In this document: piece by piece, positions 29,175-41,296 of the stretch | Numbering within the stretch: position 1 is the first letter of the stretch | Layout of the letters: each line of letters begins with the position of its first letter | Assembly (NCBI RefSeq): GCF_036503815.1 | Contig: NZ_AP027764.1 | Location: 4,030,001-4,094,000 of the forward strand | Direction of reading: 5' to 3' | Source: Escherichia coli | Lineage (GTDB): Bacteria > Pseudomonadota > Gammaproteobacteria > Enterobacterales > Enterobacteriaceae | Length of the DNA: 64,000 bases | The notes under the pieces: generated by a model | Told to the model about the DNA's origin: nothing | Seen by the model: the letters and a program-made list of their open reading frames with translations, nothing else | Database searches by the model: none | Made by a program: the position numbers and the translations under genes

Positions 29175-30095
29175 TTAGTCCGCCAGTTCCAGAATTCGTA
29201 CTACCAACTGCGAGAAGCTCATACCTGCCTGACGTGCCGCCATCGGCACCAGGCTGTGGCTGGTCATACCCGGTGAGGTATTGGCTTCCAGCAGATAAAA
29301 CTGTCCATCGCTGTCCAGCATAACGTCAATACGTCCCCATCCTTTGCAACCTAACGTCGTCCATGCTTTCAGCACTAATGCCTGCAAATTGGCCTCTTGT
29401 GACGCTTCCAGACCTGCGGGGCAGAAATACTGTGTCTCATCAGAGAGATACTTCGCCTCATAATCATAGAAGGTTCCGGCCGGTTGAATACGTATTGACG
29501 GTAAAATTTCTTCACCAAGTATCGCAACCGTGAACTCCGGCCCACTTAGCCATTTTTCAATCAATACTTCTTCATCGTGCTGAAATGCCAATCTTAATGC
29601 ATCTTGTAGAGCATTTTCTGCTACTACTTTTGACATTCCCACGCTGGAACCTTCGCGGCTCGGCTTAACGATAACCGGCAAACCTAAGGCAGAAATTTCT
29701 GCTAACTGCTTATCGCTCAGGCCTTTTTCAAACTCTGCGCGGGTTAATGCTACCCACGGCGCTACCGGTAAACCAGCGCCCTGCCAAAGCAATTTGCTGC
29801 GTAGTTTATCCATTGAAAGCGCAGATGCCATTACTCCGCTGCCGGTATAAGGCAAGCCCATCAGCTCGAGCATGCCCTGCAACGTGCCATCTTCACCACC
29901 GCGACCGTGTAGTGCGATAAACACTTTCTGAAAGCCCATCGACTTAAGTTGTGTCACGTCAACTTCTTTCGGGTCGACAGGATACGCGTCAATACCGCCT
30001 TCACGCAGCCCGGCTAACACCGCTGCGCCAGAATTCAAAGAAACTTCCCGCTCGGCGGAGGTCCCGCCCAACAGGACCGCGATTTTATCAGTCAT
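29175..30095 (-). CDS. ddlB: D-alanine--D-alanine ligase B
   Basis: DdlB makes the D-Ala-D-Ala dipeptide used by MurF. The 306-residue ATP-grasp protein has the N-terminal substrate region (LGGTSAEREVSLNSG), the ATP-binding KPSREGSSVGMSK segment, and the Mg-binding end (LEANTSPGMTSHS). Its start overlaps the end of murC by 8 bases. Confidence 0.99.
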   Translation of the reverse strand: MTDKIAVLLGGTSAEREVSLNSGAAVLAGLREGGIDAYPVDPKEVDVTQLKSMGFQKVFIALHGRGGEDGTLQGMLELMGLPYTGSGVMASALSMDKLRSKLLWQGAGLPVAPWVALTRAEFEKGLSDKQLAEISALGLPVIVKPSREGSSVGMSKVVAENALQDALRLAFQHDEEVLIEKWLSGPEFTVAILGEEILPSIRIQPAGTFYDYEAKYLSDETQYFCPAGLEASQEANLQALVLKAWTTLGCKGWGRIDVMLDSDGQFYLLEANTSPGMTSHSLVPMAARQAGMSFSQLVVRILELAD

Positions 30096-31563
30096 GTTGT
30101 TCTTCCTCCGGAGTTTGCGGCTTCAGTTTGATTTCAGCTAAAGAACGAGCAATTTTTCCGATATTACCGGCCCCCTGAACGAGAATCAGGTCGTTACCGG
30201 TTAATACTGGTGCTAGCATTTCGGCTACCTGCGCTGGGTCCGGCACCAGAATGGGATCAATTTTCCCACGTCCACGAATTGTGCGACACAGCGAACGGCT
30301 GTCCGCTCCCGGAATTGGCGCTTCGCCAGCCGGATACACTTCCAGCATCAACAGGGTATCAACCTGCGTCAGCACATTGGCGAAATCATCATACAGGTCA
30401 CGCGTACGGGTAAAACGATGCGGCTGAAACAGCATTACCAGATTTTTATCCGGCCAGCCTGCACGCGCCGCTTTAATGGTGGCATCCACTTCGGTCGGAT
30501 GGTGACCGTAGTCATCAACCAGCATTGCCGTACCGCTTTTACCATTCACTGGCTCCAGCGGGAATTCACCGAGGAAATCAAAACGGCGACCAGTCCCCTG
30601 GAAGCTCTCCAGCGCACGCAAAATAGCCTCGTCGTCAATTCCCTCTTCCGTAGCAACCGCAACCGCAGCTGCGGCGTTCAGCGCGTTATGACGGCCTGGC
30701 GCATTCAGGGTGACGCGCATCGGCTCTTTGTCCTGGCGCAGCAGCGTAAAGTGCCCTTGCGGGCCAATCTGCTGATAATCTTCTACACGCACGTCGGCAT
30801 CTTCGCTGAAGCCGTAAGTCGTGGTCTGACGCCCCACACGCGGTAACAATTCGCGGATCACCGGATCATCAACACACATCACCGCACGACCGTAAAACGG
30901 CAGGTTGTGCAGAAAATTAATAAAGGTCTGTTTTAAATTCTCAAAGTCGCCCTGGTAGGTATCCATGTGGTCGGCTTCGATATTGGTGACAATCGCCACC
31001 ATCGGTTGCAGATGCAGGAACGATGCATCGCTCTCATCTGCTTCGGCAATCAGGTACCGACCATGCCCCAAACGCGCATGAACGCCCGCCGCTTTTACCA
31101 GCCCACCGTTAACGAAGGTTGGGTCGAGTCCCGCTTCTGCGTAGATGCTGGAAACCATCGCAGTGGTTGTCGTTTTGCCGTGCGTTCCGGCAATGGCGAT
31201 GCCATGACGAAAACGCATTAACTCAGCCAGCATTTCAGCACGACGGATCACCGGAATACGCGCTTCATGAGCTGCGACAATTTCCGGGTTATCGGCAGAA
31301 ATCGCGCTGGAAACAACGACCACGCTGGCATCACGTACGTTTTCCGGGCGATGGTTGAAATAAATCGTCGCCCCAAGATTCATTAACTGCTGCGTGACCG
31401 GATTTGGCGCTAAATCGGAACCACTGATCTGATAACCTTCATTGGCCAGAACTTCGGCAATACCGCCCATACCGGCACCACCGATGCCGACAAAATGTAT
31501 GTGCCGAACGCGACGCATTTCGGGCACGATGGAACGCAGTTTTGCCAATTGTTGTGTATTCAT
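30088..31563 (-). CDS. murC: UDP-N-acetylmuramate--L-alanine ligase
   Basis: MurC adds L-alanine to UDP-MurNAc, the first peptide step of the wall precursor. The 491 residues show a Rossmann start (HFVGIGGAGMGGIAEV), the Mur ligase ATP site GTHGKTTTT and the downstream Mur motifs (EADESDASF; PGRHNALNA). A 53-base gap from murG is the longest spacer in this part of the cluster. Confidence 0.99.
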   Translation of the reverse strand: MNTQQLAKLRSIVPEMRRVRHIHFVGIGGAGMGGIAEVLANEGYQISGSDLAPNPVTQQLMNLGATIYFNHRPENVRDASVVVVSSAISADNPEIVAAHEARIPVIRRAEMLAELMRFRHGIAIAGTHGKTTTTAMVSSIYAEAGLDPTFVNGGLVKAAGVHARLGHGRYLIAEADESDASFLHLQPMVAIVTNIEADHMDTYQGDFENLKQTFINFLHNLPFYGRAVMCVDDPVIRELLPRVGRQTTTYGFSEDADVRVEDYQQIGPQGHFTLLRQDKEPMRVTLNAPGRHNALNAAAAVAVATEEGIDDEAILRALESFQGTGRRFDFLGEFPLEPVNGKSGTAMLVDDYGHHPTEVDATIKAARAGWPDKNLVMLFQPHRFTRTRDLYDDFANVLTQVDTLLMLEVYPAGEAPIPGADSRSLCRTIRGRGKIDPILVPDPAQVAEMLAPVLTGNDLILVQGAGNIGKIARSLAEIKLKPQTPEEEQHD

Positions 31564-31616
31564 TCTTTACGCCATTAACTTCTTACATTCATACGATGCA
31601 AAAGGCATCGCTACAA

Positions 31617-32684
31617 TTACGCCCGGGCAGCCCGGCTCACTTCATTTGCCACTCGCTCGGTGGCATCCGGAATGGATGCAGCACGGGCGCGTTCTGCCAT
31701 GGTTAATAAGGTTTCTCGCGACCACCCGGCCAGGGTGTTGGCGACAGCATCCACGCTAAGCTGTGGCTGCTCGATAATTTTGGCTGCGCCCGCTTTTTCC
31801 AGCGGTAGAGCATTCCAGTATTGCTGGCGGTCTTTATGTTGAAACGGCACAAACAACGCCGGTAGTCCTGCCGCAGCGATTTCACTCACCGTTAACGCAC
31901 CGGAGCGGCAAACGACGACATCCGCCCACGCATACGCCGCCGCCATATCATCAATAAATTCCGTCACTTTATGCTGCGGTTGCCCTGCTTCGGCATATGC
32001 CTGTTCAACGGTTTGTTGCGAACCTTTGCCGCTCTGATGCCAGATAGTGACTGAATCGCCCAGCTTTGCTGCAACCTGCGGCATTGTCTGGTTAAGAATA
32101 CGTGCGCCCTGGGAACCACCCACTACCAACACACGAACCGGACCTTCACGTCCAGCCAAACGTTGCTGCGGCAGTGGCAACGCCAACACATCGGTACGAA
32201 CAGGATTACCCACCACTTCCGCATTAGGGAAAGCGCCTGGAAACGCCTGCATCACTTTGGTGGCAATCTTTGCCAGCCATTTATTGGTTAAGCCCGCAAT
32301 ACCGTTTTGTTCATGAAGTACAACCGGAATGCCTAACGACCACGCGGCCAGACCACCTGGGCCTGATACGTAGCCGCCCATACCGAGCACCACATCAGGT
32401 TTGAACGCTTTCATAATCGCCCGTGCCTGACGCCAGGCGTTAAAAATACGCAGAGGCGCAGCTAACAGTGCTTTTATACCTTTACCACGCAGACCAGAGA
32501 TACGAATGAAATCAATTTCGATGCCATGTTTTGGCACTAAGTCCGCTTCCATACGGTCGGCAGTCCCCAGCCAGCGAACTTGCCAACCCTGAGCCATTAG
32601 ATGGTGCGCAACCGCCAGTCCCGGGAACACATGTCCACCGGTTCCGCCGGCCATCACCATTAATCGCTTTCCTTGACCACTCAT
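31617..32684 (-). CDS. murG: lipid II synthase (GlcNAc transferase)
   Basis: MurG transfers GlcNAc from UDP-GlcNAc to lipid I on the inner face of the membrane, making lipid II. The 355-residue GT-B protein has the N-terminal [10 protein letters not shown] loop and the UDP-binding [19 protein letters not shown] region. Its start overlaps the ftsW stop by 4 bases. Confidence 0.99.
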
Positions 32685-33925
32685 CGTGAACCTCGTACAA
32701 ACGCCTGCGCTTTCTCCAGACGCGTTTCATAATCAATACGCAACAGCATCATGATGGCTGTCGACATAATCAGTAAGCTCGAACCACCGTAACTGATCAG
32801 CGGCAATGTCAGACCTTTGGTCGGTAACATCCCCGCCGCCGCACCTACGTTAACCAGCGCCTGGAAGCTAAACCAGATGCCAATGGAACAGGCGAGAAAA
32901 CCGGAAAAACGATGGTCAATTTCTAATGCTTTACGGCCAATCGACATCGCACGAAAAGCGACGAAGAATACCATTAAAAGTGCTAGTACCACACCGACAT
33001 AACCTAATTCTTCGCCGATAATGGCGAAAATAAAGTCAGTGTGTGCTTCCGGCAGATACTCCAGTTTTTGAACCGAGTTACCTAAACCTTGCCCCCACAG
33101 TTCGCCGCGACCAAACGCCATCAGCGATTGCGTTAACTGATAGCCGCTACCAAAGGGATCTTCCCACGGATTCCAGAATGCGGTAACACGGCGGATACGG
33201 TACGGTTCGGCGAGGATCAGTAACACAACCGCTGAAATCCCCATGCCGATAATGGCAATGAACTGCCACAATTTCGCCCCCGCCAGGAACAACATCGCCA
33301 GCGTAGTCACAAACAACACCACCACCGTACCAAGGTCTGGCTGTGCCAGCAGTAACACTGCCAACACCAGAATCACGCCCATCGGTTTCAAGAAGCCGCG
33401 CAGGTTATTACGCACTTCGTCGCCTTTACGCACCAGATAGTTGGCGATATAGCAAAACAGCGACAGTTTTGTCAGCTCCGCAGGCTGGATACGCAGCAAG
33501 CCGAGATCGATCCAACGCGATGCCCCTTTAACAGAGCTACCCACTACCAGAACGATCATCAACAGGATGATTGAACCGAGTAGCATCGTAGCGCTGTAAC
33601 GTTGCCAGAACTCCATCGGCAGACGCAGCGTAATGATCGCCAGAATGAACGCCAGGATCAGGTAGACACCATCACGCTTAGCGAAGAAAAAGGGATCGTT
33701 AGTCAAGCGTTGTCCGATAGGCATTGATGCGGACGTCACCATGATAAAGCCGATCGCCGCGAGGCCGAAGGTCAGCCACAGTAAGGTGCGATCGTACATG
33801 ATCAGGCTGTCGGTATCTTTTTCCCGCGAGCCCATCACCCAGCCCTTTAGCGCCGTGGAGATCCAGACCAGGATACTGAATCCTGGCAGGCGCGGCATTT
33901 TCAGGCGAGGGAGAGATAAACGCAT
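32681..33925 (-). CDS. ftsW: septal peptidoglycan glycosyltransferase FtsW
   Basis: FtsW is a SEDS-family polymerase that works with FtsI at the septum. The protein has 414 residues and about 10 membrane segments; conserved segments include [20 protein letters not shown], and the C-terminal [12 protein letters not shown] use the ATG at 33925, which overlaps the murD stop as ATGA; a TTG one codon upstream is also in frame but needs no special pleading. Confidence 0.98.
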
Positions 33926-35241
33926 CAACCTAACTCCTTCGCCAGACGGGCAAACTCATTGCCTCGTTGTTCAAAGTTCTTGAATTGATCAAGGCTGGCA
34001 CAGGCCGGGGAGAGCAGAACCATATCTCCTGGTTGAACACGAGGAGCCAGCAAGCGCATCGCCTGTTCCATGGTTTCGGTTTGTTCTGCCACTTCCGGGC
34101 GCAGTGCCGCCAGCTGTGCGCCGTCACGACCGAAACAATACAAACGTACGTTATCGCCATTCAGGTAACGTGCCAGCGGACTAAAGTCCGCCGATTTACC
34201 ATCGCCGCCCAGCAACAAATGCAGCGTGCCATCTACGTGCAGGCCATTGAGCGCCGCTTCCGTACTGCCGACATTGGTCGCTTTCGAGTCGTTAATCCAG
34301 CGCACACCGTTATGTTCCAGCACCACTTCAAAGCGATGCGGCAAACCAGTGAACGTAGTTAACGCTTTCAGGCTACTGGCGCGTGGCAAACCAGCTGCGT
34401 CTGCCAGCGCCAGTGCCGCCAGCGCATTGGTGTAGTTATGCTGACCGGAAAGTTTCATCTCTTTCACGTTCAACACTTTCTCGCCTTTCACCCGCAGCCA
34501 GGTTTCACCCTGCTGATGATTCAAGTGATAGTCGCCCATATTGATACCAAAGCTAACGCAGCGTTCATCCGCACCACGAATCGGCATTGTTAAGGCATCA
34601 TCAGCATTAACCACGCAAACTTTCGCATTTTCATAAATGCGCAGTTTTGCCGCACGATACTGCTGTAAACCAAATGGATAGCGATCCATATGATCTTCAG
34701 TCACGTTCAGAATGGTCGCTGCTACCGCCTGTAAGCTGGAGGTGGTTTCAAGCTGGAAGCTCGACAGCTCGAGCACGTACAGTTCGCACTCATCATCCAG
34801 CAGCATCAACGCAGGCAGGCCAATATTGCCACCCACACCAACGTTAACCCCCGCCGCTTTCGCCATTTCACCCACTAGCGTGGTGACCGTGCTTTTGCCG
34901 TTAGAACCGGTGATCGCCACAATCGGAGCTTGTGCTTCGCGGCAGAATAGCTCGATATCACCAACGATTTCGATTCCGGCATCAGCGGCAGCGCTTAAGG
35001 ATGGATGCGCCAGTGCAATACCGGGACTGGCGACAATCAGATCGGCCGCCATCAGCCATTCATCATTCAGACCGCCCGTGTGGCGTTCTACGGCTTCGGG
35101 TAATTTATCCAGGCCAGGCGGTGTCATACGCGTATCCATAACGCGCGGCGTCACACCGCGAGCGAGGAAAAAGTCCACGCAAGAAAGCCCGGTGAGGCCC
35201 AGGCCGATAATGACGACATTTTTACCCTGGTAATCAGCCAT
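33925..35241 (-). CDS. murD: UDP-MurNAc-L-alanine--D-glutamate ligase
   Basis: MurD adds D-glutamate to UDP-MurNAc-L-Ala. The 438 residues show the ATP site [10 protein letters not shown] (about 111-120), the N-terminal Rossmann-like UDP region ([15 protein letters not shown]) and the C-terminal [17 protein letters not shown] segment. Start is 2 bases after the mraY stop. Confidence 0.99.
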
Positions 35242-35243
35242 GA

Positions 35244-36326
35244 TTAACGTACCTTCAGCGTTGCCAGACCAATCAGGACCAGCATCAGCGAAATAATCCA
35301 GAAACGTACAATGACGCGCGGTTCCGGCCAGCCTTTCAGTTCATAGTGGTGATGAATCGGTGCCATGCGGAAAATACGTTGTCCGCGCAGTTTAAAGGAG
35401 CCGACCTGCAAAATAACCGACAGGGTTTCAACGACAAACACGCCGCCCATAATCACCAGCAGGAATTCCTGACGCAGCAGTACGGCGATAATGCCTAACG
35501 CACCACCTAACGCCAGCGAACCGACATCGCCCATAAAGACCTGCGCCGGATAGGTGTTAAACCACAGGAAGCCCAGCCCTGCCCCGACTATCGCGGTACA
35601 GACAATGACCAGTTCCCCGGCGTGTCGTAGATACGGTATGTGTAAATAGCTGGCAAAGTTCATGTTGCCGGTTGCCCATGCCACCAGCGCAAAACCACCG
35701 GCGACGAATACAGTCGGCATAATCGCCAGGCCATCAAGACCATCGGTCAGGTTTACCGCGTTGCCAGTACCCACAATGACGAAGTAAGCCAGCAGAATGT
35801 AGAACAGCCCCAGTTGCGGCATCACATCTTTAAAGAACGGAACCACCAGCTGCGTTGCGGGCGTGTCTTTGCCGGCAAGGTACAGCGCGAAGGCAACACC
35901 CAGCGCAATGACCGACATCCAGAAATACTTCCAACGAGCGATCAACCCCTTGGTGTCTTTACGCACCACTTTGCGATAGTCATCAACAAAGCCAATGATG
36001 CCGTAACCTACCAGCACCACCAGTACGCACCAGACGTACGGATTGGATGGATAAGCCCACAGCAGCACGGAGATCACAATCGCTGTCAGGATCATAATCC
36101 CGCCCATGGTCGGCGTACCGCGCTTGCTGAAGTGTGATTCAGGACCGTCGTTACGCACTACCTGACCAAAGGAAAGTTTTTGCAAATGAGCAATCATGCG
36201 CGGGCCCATCCACAATGAGATGAACAGCGCAGTCAGCAGGCTGACGATGGCGCGAAACGTCAGATAGGAAAAGACGTTAAAGCCGGAATAATATTTGACC
36301 AAATGTTCGGCCAGCCAAACTAACAT
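35244..36326 (-). CDS. mraY: phospho-MurNAc-pentapeptide translocase
   Basis: MraY transfers phospho-MurNAc-pentapeptide to undecaprenyl phosphate to give lipid I. The 360-residue polytopic protein has about 10 membrane segments, the Asp-rich FVDDYRKV motif, [10 protein letters not shown] and the late HHHYELKGW loop. Its stop is near the murD start; its own start overlaps murF by 7 bases. Confidence 0.99.
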
Positions 36327-37678
36327 GTCCCATTCTCCTGTAAAGCGCGTACTACCTCTTCCATGGCAGCACTACGTGAACCCTTAACTAAAATCGTAAT
36401 TACCTGTTGCTCAGCAATCAGTGATTTAAGACGCGCGATAAGCGCAGTTTTATCGGAAAAATGTTCGCCAACGCCGCTGGCGGTGCTGATAGCATGGCTT
36501 TGTTTACCCACACTTAACACGCGGTCAATACCCGCCGCCTTCGCCGCTTCGCCCACCTGTACATGGCAGGCCTCGCTTTCAGCGCCCAGTTCCGCCATAT
36601 CGCCCACCACCAGCACACGGTAGCCCGGCATTTCAGCCAGTACCTGAACAGCGGCGGTCATGGAGCCGACGTTAGCGTTGTAGGAGTCGTCGAGCAGCAA
36701 CTGATTTTCCGCCAGTTGAATGGGGAACAGACGGCCTGGAACAGCTTTCAGATTTGCCAGCCCCGCTTTAATAGCATCAAGCGTTGCGCCCACGGACATG
36801 GAGAGCGCAGCGGCTGCCAGCGCATTCGCAATATTGTGACGCCCCGGCAACGGCAGCAGAACATCGACGCTACCCGTTGGGGTTTGCAGGGTAAATTCCG
36901 TACCGTGCGAGGTCACGTGAATATTGGTGGCGGTGAAATCGCTGTTGTTAGCATTCGGTGAGAAGCGCCACACTTTGCGTGAGCCAATCACACTCTGCCA
37001 GTTCAGCCAGTCGTTGTTGTCGGCATTCATAATGGCGATACCGTTTTCCGGCAGGCCGCTAAAGATTTCACCTTTCGCTTTCGCGACACCCGCAAGCGAG
37101 CCAAAACCTTCCAGATGCGCCGCTGCCAGGTTGTTGACCAGCGCCGCTTCCGGGCGAGTCAGACTCACAGTCCAGGCAATTTCGCCCTGATGGTTCGCGC
37201 CAAGTTCAATTACTGCGTAATCGTACTCTGGCGTTAAGCGCAACAGCGTCATCGGTACACCGATGTCGTTGTTGAGATTGCCTGCCGTATAAAGCGTGTT
37301 GCCACACTGGCTTAAAATCGCAGCCGTCATCTCTTTAACGGAGGTTTTGCCGGAGGAACCGGTCAGAGCAACCACGCGCGCCGGAACTTGCTGGCGAACC
37401 CATGCAGCCAGTTCACCAAACGCCAGACGAGTATCCTTGACGATTACCTGCGGCAGATCGATATCCAGCGGACGGCTAACCAGTAGTGCACCCGCACCGC
37501 CAGCTTTCGCCTGGTCAGCAAAATCATGGGCATCGAAACGTTCGCCTTTCAGGGCAACAAACAGGCAGCCCGGCGTCAGTTTTCGCGTGTCAGTGGTTAC
37601 AGCATCAAGGGTAATATCTGCACCTTGCAGTTCACCGTTGAGAATATCGGTAAGTTGGCTAAGGGTTACGCTAATCAT
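36320..37678 (-). CDS. murF: UDP-MurNAc-tripeptide--D-alanyl-D-alanine ligase
   Basis: MurF adds the D-Ala-D-Ala made by DdlB, completing the pentapeptide. The 452-residue Mur ligase shows [10 protein letters not shown] (ATP site, about 107-116), [12 protein letters not shown] and [13 protein letters not shown]. Its start overlaps the murE stop by 4 bases. Confidence 0.99.
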
Positions 37679-39162
37679 GCAATCACCCCCAGCAGACGCG
37701 CTACCGTGACGCGATCGGAGTAGTCCAGACGCTGGTTGCCAACAATCTGATAATCCTCATGGCCTTTGCCCGCGATCAGCACCACATCATTCTCTTTAGC
37801 CTGCATAACGGCGCAAGTCACCGCTTCAGCGCGGCCTTCCATCACTTTGGCATGTCCGGCGTCCAGCATTCCCGCCAGGATATCGTTGATGATGGCACGC
37901 GGCTCTTCGGTACGCGGGTTATCGTCCGTCACCACCGCCACGTCAGCAAACTCTTCAGCAATTGCTCCCATCAGTGGACGCTTACCTTTATCACGATCGC
38001 CACCACAGCCAAAGACGCACCACAGCTTGCCCGCACAGTGCAAACGCGCCGCCTGTAAGGCTTTTTCCAGTGCATCTGGCGTATGCGCGTAATCCACCAC
38101 TACCGTCGGTTTGCCTGTCGCAGTGAACACTTCCATACGTCCACAAACCGGCTGCAGGCGTGCGGCAGTTTTCAGCAGGCCAGCCAACGGATAGCCCAGC
38201 GCCAGCAGCGTCGCCAGCGCCAGCAGCAAGTTGCTGACGTTAAAAGCGCCCATCAGATGGCTTTCAATTTCGCCATCGCCCCAGCTTGAGCTAAAGCGAA
38301 TAGTCGCACCGCTGTCGTGATAGTTCACTTCAGTCGCTTTCAACCAGCGTCCGTGACAGTTCGGATTGATATGATCTTCCATTGATACTGCAACCGCGTC
38401 CGGCAGTTTTGCCAGCCAGCGGCGGCCCACTTCATCGTCGGCGTTAATAATCGCCTGACCGCAATGATGTTCAGAATAAAGCAGCCATTTCGCGGCTTCG
38501 TAGTGTTCCATATCACCATGATAATCAAGGTGATCGCGGCTTAAGTTGGTAAAGACCGACGCCGCAAATTTCAATGCCGCCACACGGTGCTGTACCAGTC
38601 CGTGGGAGGAAACTTCCATTGCGCAAAAAGTCGCGCCCTGATCCACCAGTCCCGCCAGCTCATGCTGAACATCGACTGCCGAACCGGTGGTATTTTCTGT
38701 CGGGATCACTTTTCCTAGCAGGCCGTTACCAACAGTCCCCATTACCGCGCTGGTTTCGCCAAGCAGTTGGCTCCACTGCGCCAGAAGCTGAGTAGTCGTA
38801 GTCTTGCCGTTGGTGCCCGTTACGCCCACGAGACGTAAATTGTCAGAGGGTTCATGGTAAAAGCGGCCCGCCAGTGCAGATAAACGCTCGTTGAGCTGGC
38901 TGAGATAGATGACTGGTACGCCGTGCATTTCACGGATTTCACCGTCGGTCGCCTCATCTTTCGCCTCTGCAATAATGGCAGCCACACCTTGCGCTATCGC
39001 CTGCGGGATATATCGACGCCCGTCCGCCTGATGACCTACTACAGCTACAAAGAGATCGCCCGCCGCAGCCACACGGCTGTCGAGTGTCATCTCTCGCAGT
39101 GCTCGCGAAGGTGCGTCTGGCACCCACGGAGCAAGAAGGTCGCGCAAATTACGATCTGCCAC
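37675..39162 (-). CDS. murE: UDP-MurNAc-dipeptide--meso-diaminopimelate ligase
   Basis: MurE adds meso-diaminopimelate. The 495-residue protein has the ATP site [18 protein letters not shown]-type catalytic region ([12 protein letters not shown]) and the DDNPRTEEP motif that marks specificity for meso-DAP over lysine, in keeping with a Gram-negative wall. Its start lies 14 bases inside the end of ftsI. Confidence 0.99.
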
Positions 39163-40915
39163 CTGTCCCCTCGCCTTGATTAATCACAAATTCATTTTTA
39201 TCGCCCGTTGTCAGCGCATCCGGCTCGATGTTCATGGTACGCAATACGCCGCCCATGATGGCACCAAAGACCGGCGCGGAAACGGCGCCGCCGTAGTATT
39301 TACCCGCCTGCGGATCGTTGATAACAACAACCAGCGCGAAGCGCGGCTGACTCGCAGGCGCAACGCCTGCGGTATAAGCAATATATTTATTGATGTAGCG
39401 ACCGTCCGGCCCGACCTTTTTCGCGGTACCGGTTTTAATGGCGATACGATAGCCTTTAATCGCCGCCTTCACGCCGCCACCGCCCGGTAGCGCCACGCTT
39501 TCCATCATATGCACCACGGTGCGAACAATGGACTCCGGGAAGACGCGTTCACCGGGAACCGGGGGATCAACTTTGGTAATCGACAGCGGGCGATAAATGC
39601 CATAGCTGCCGATAGTTGCGTAGACTCGCGCTAACTGTAACGGTGTTACCATTAGCCCGTAGCCGAAAGAGAAGGTGGCCCTCTCTATGTCAGACCACCG
39701 TTGTTTTTGAGGATATAAGCCACTGCGTTCTCCGACCAACCCCAAATTGGTCGCTTTTCCCAGTCCAAAACGTGAGTAAGTATCTACTAACGCTGAGGAC
39801 GGCATCGCTAACGCCAGTTTGGAAACACCGACGTTACTCGACTTCTGTAATACCCCGGTCAGGGTTAATTCGCTGTAGCGTGCCACGTCTTTGATTTCGT
39901 GGCCGTTAATTCGATAAGGAACGGTATTCAGTACCGAGTTTTCCCGCACTACGCCACGTTGCAACGCGGTCATCACCACCATCGGTTTAACCGTTGAACC
40001 CGGTTCAAACACGTCAGTGATGGTACGGTTACGCATCGCCTCTTTCGGCGTGCCACTCAGATTGTTTGGGTTGTATGACGGGCTGTTAGCCATCGCCAGC
40101 ACTTCACCGGTGTTGACATCCACCAGCACGGCGCTACCAGATTCAGCTTTGTTAAAGGCCACCGCGTTGTTCAGTTCGCGATAAACCAGCGCCTGCAGGC
40201 GTTCATCAATACTCAGCGCCAGGTTGTGCGCCGCCTGGCTGTCGGTGGAAGAGATATCTTCAATTACGCGACCATAGCGGTCTTTACGCACAATGCGCTC
40301 ACCCGGCTGCCCGGTAAGCCATTTATCGAAACTCTTCTCGACGCCCTCAATCCCCTGACTATCGACGTTAGTAAAGCCGATGAGGTGAGCGGTCACTTCG
40401 CCGGATGGATAATAACGTCGAGATTCTTCACGCAGATGAATCCCCGGCAGTTTCAGTTTTTTGATGTACTCTGCCATGTCAGGGTTTACCTGACGCGCCA
40501 GATAAATAAAGCGCCCTTTCGGGTTGGCGTTAATGCGGGCTGAAAGCTGATCCAGCGGAATATTGAGTGCGTTAGCCAGCGCCTTCCAGCGATCACCGAC
40601 GCTGATACCGCCAGCGTCATGCACTTCTTTCGGGTCAGCCCAAATCGCTTTTACCGGCACGCTCACCGCTAACGGGCGACCAGAACGGTCAGTAATCATG
40701 CCGCGGGAGGTGGAAACTTGCTGAACGCGAAGAGAACGCATGTCGCCCTCTTTTACCAGCATATCCGGGGAGATAACTTGTAACCACGCTACGCGTCCGA
40801 GCAGAAAAGCCAGCGCCAGGAGAATACAGCCGCATAACAACGCAAAACGCCAACTGATAAAGTTGGCATGTTCTTCCTGACGTTTTGGTTTCTGCGTTTT
40901 CGCCGCTGCTTTCAT
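39149..40915 (-). CDS. ftsI: septal transpeptidase FtsI (PBP3)
   Basis: FtsI crosslinks septal peptidoglycan and is the target of aztreonam and cephalexin. The 588 residues consist of a short cytoplasmic tail, one membrane anchor (about 24-42, [19 protein letters not shown]), a pedestal domain, and a transpeptidase domain with the active serine in EPGSTVKP (Ser307), an SSN motif ([10 protein letters not shown]) and KTGTAKK. All catalytic motifs are intact and there is no sign of the insertions near residue 333 (YRIN/YRIK) seen in some resistant strains. Confidence 0.98.
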
Positions 40916-40930
40916 GCGTCGCGTTTATCC

Positions 40931-41296
40931 TTATTTTTGCACTACGATATTTTCTTGTGACGGATCAACATGCTGCATTTGCAGCTTTTCCGTGGCGATC
41001 CTTTCCACCCGGCTATGGTCGCCGAGCGCATTCTCTTCAAGGATCAGGTTGCGCCATTCAATGTCTAAAGCATCTCGCTCCAGCACCAGTTGTTCGCGCT
41101 GAGCGGTCAGTAAACGGGTATGGTGCGCCGTGGTTACCACGGTCACCGCCGTCAAAATAATGCAAATGAACAGGCAGAGTGGCAGCTTCCCAAATCGCAA
41201 AAGATCGTCACCGATAACACCAGGCAATGCATGGCGCTCGTGGCTTCCCATCGATCCTTTAACTTTGCTTAGAGCTTCTGTCACTCTGCTGATCAT
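40931..41296 (-). CDS. ftsL: cell division protein FtsL
   Basis: FtsL is a small bitopic divisome protein that pairs with FtsB and activates FtsWI. The 121 residues contain a membrane segment at about 38-57 ([20 protein letters not shown]) and a periplasmic coiled coil. The start overlaps the rsmH stop by 4 bases. Confidence 0.98.
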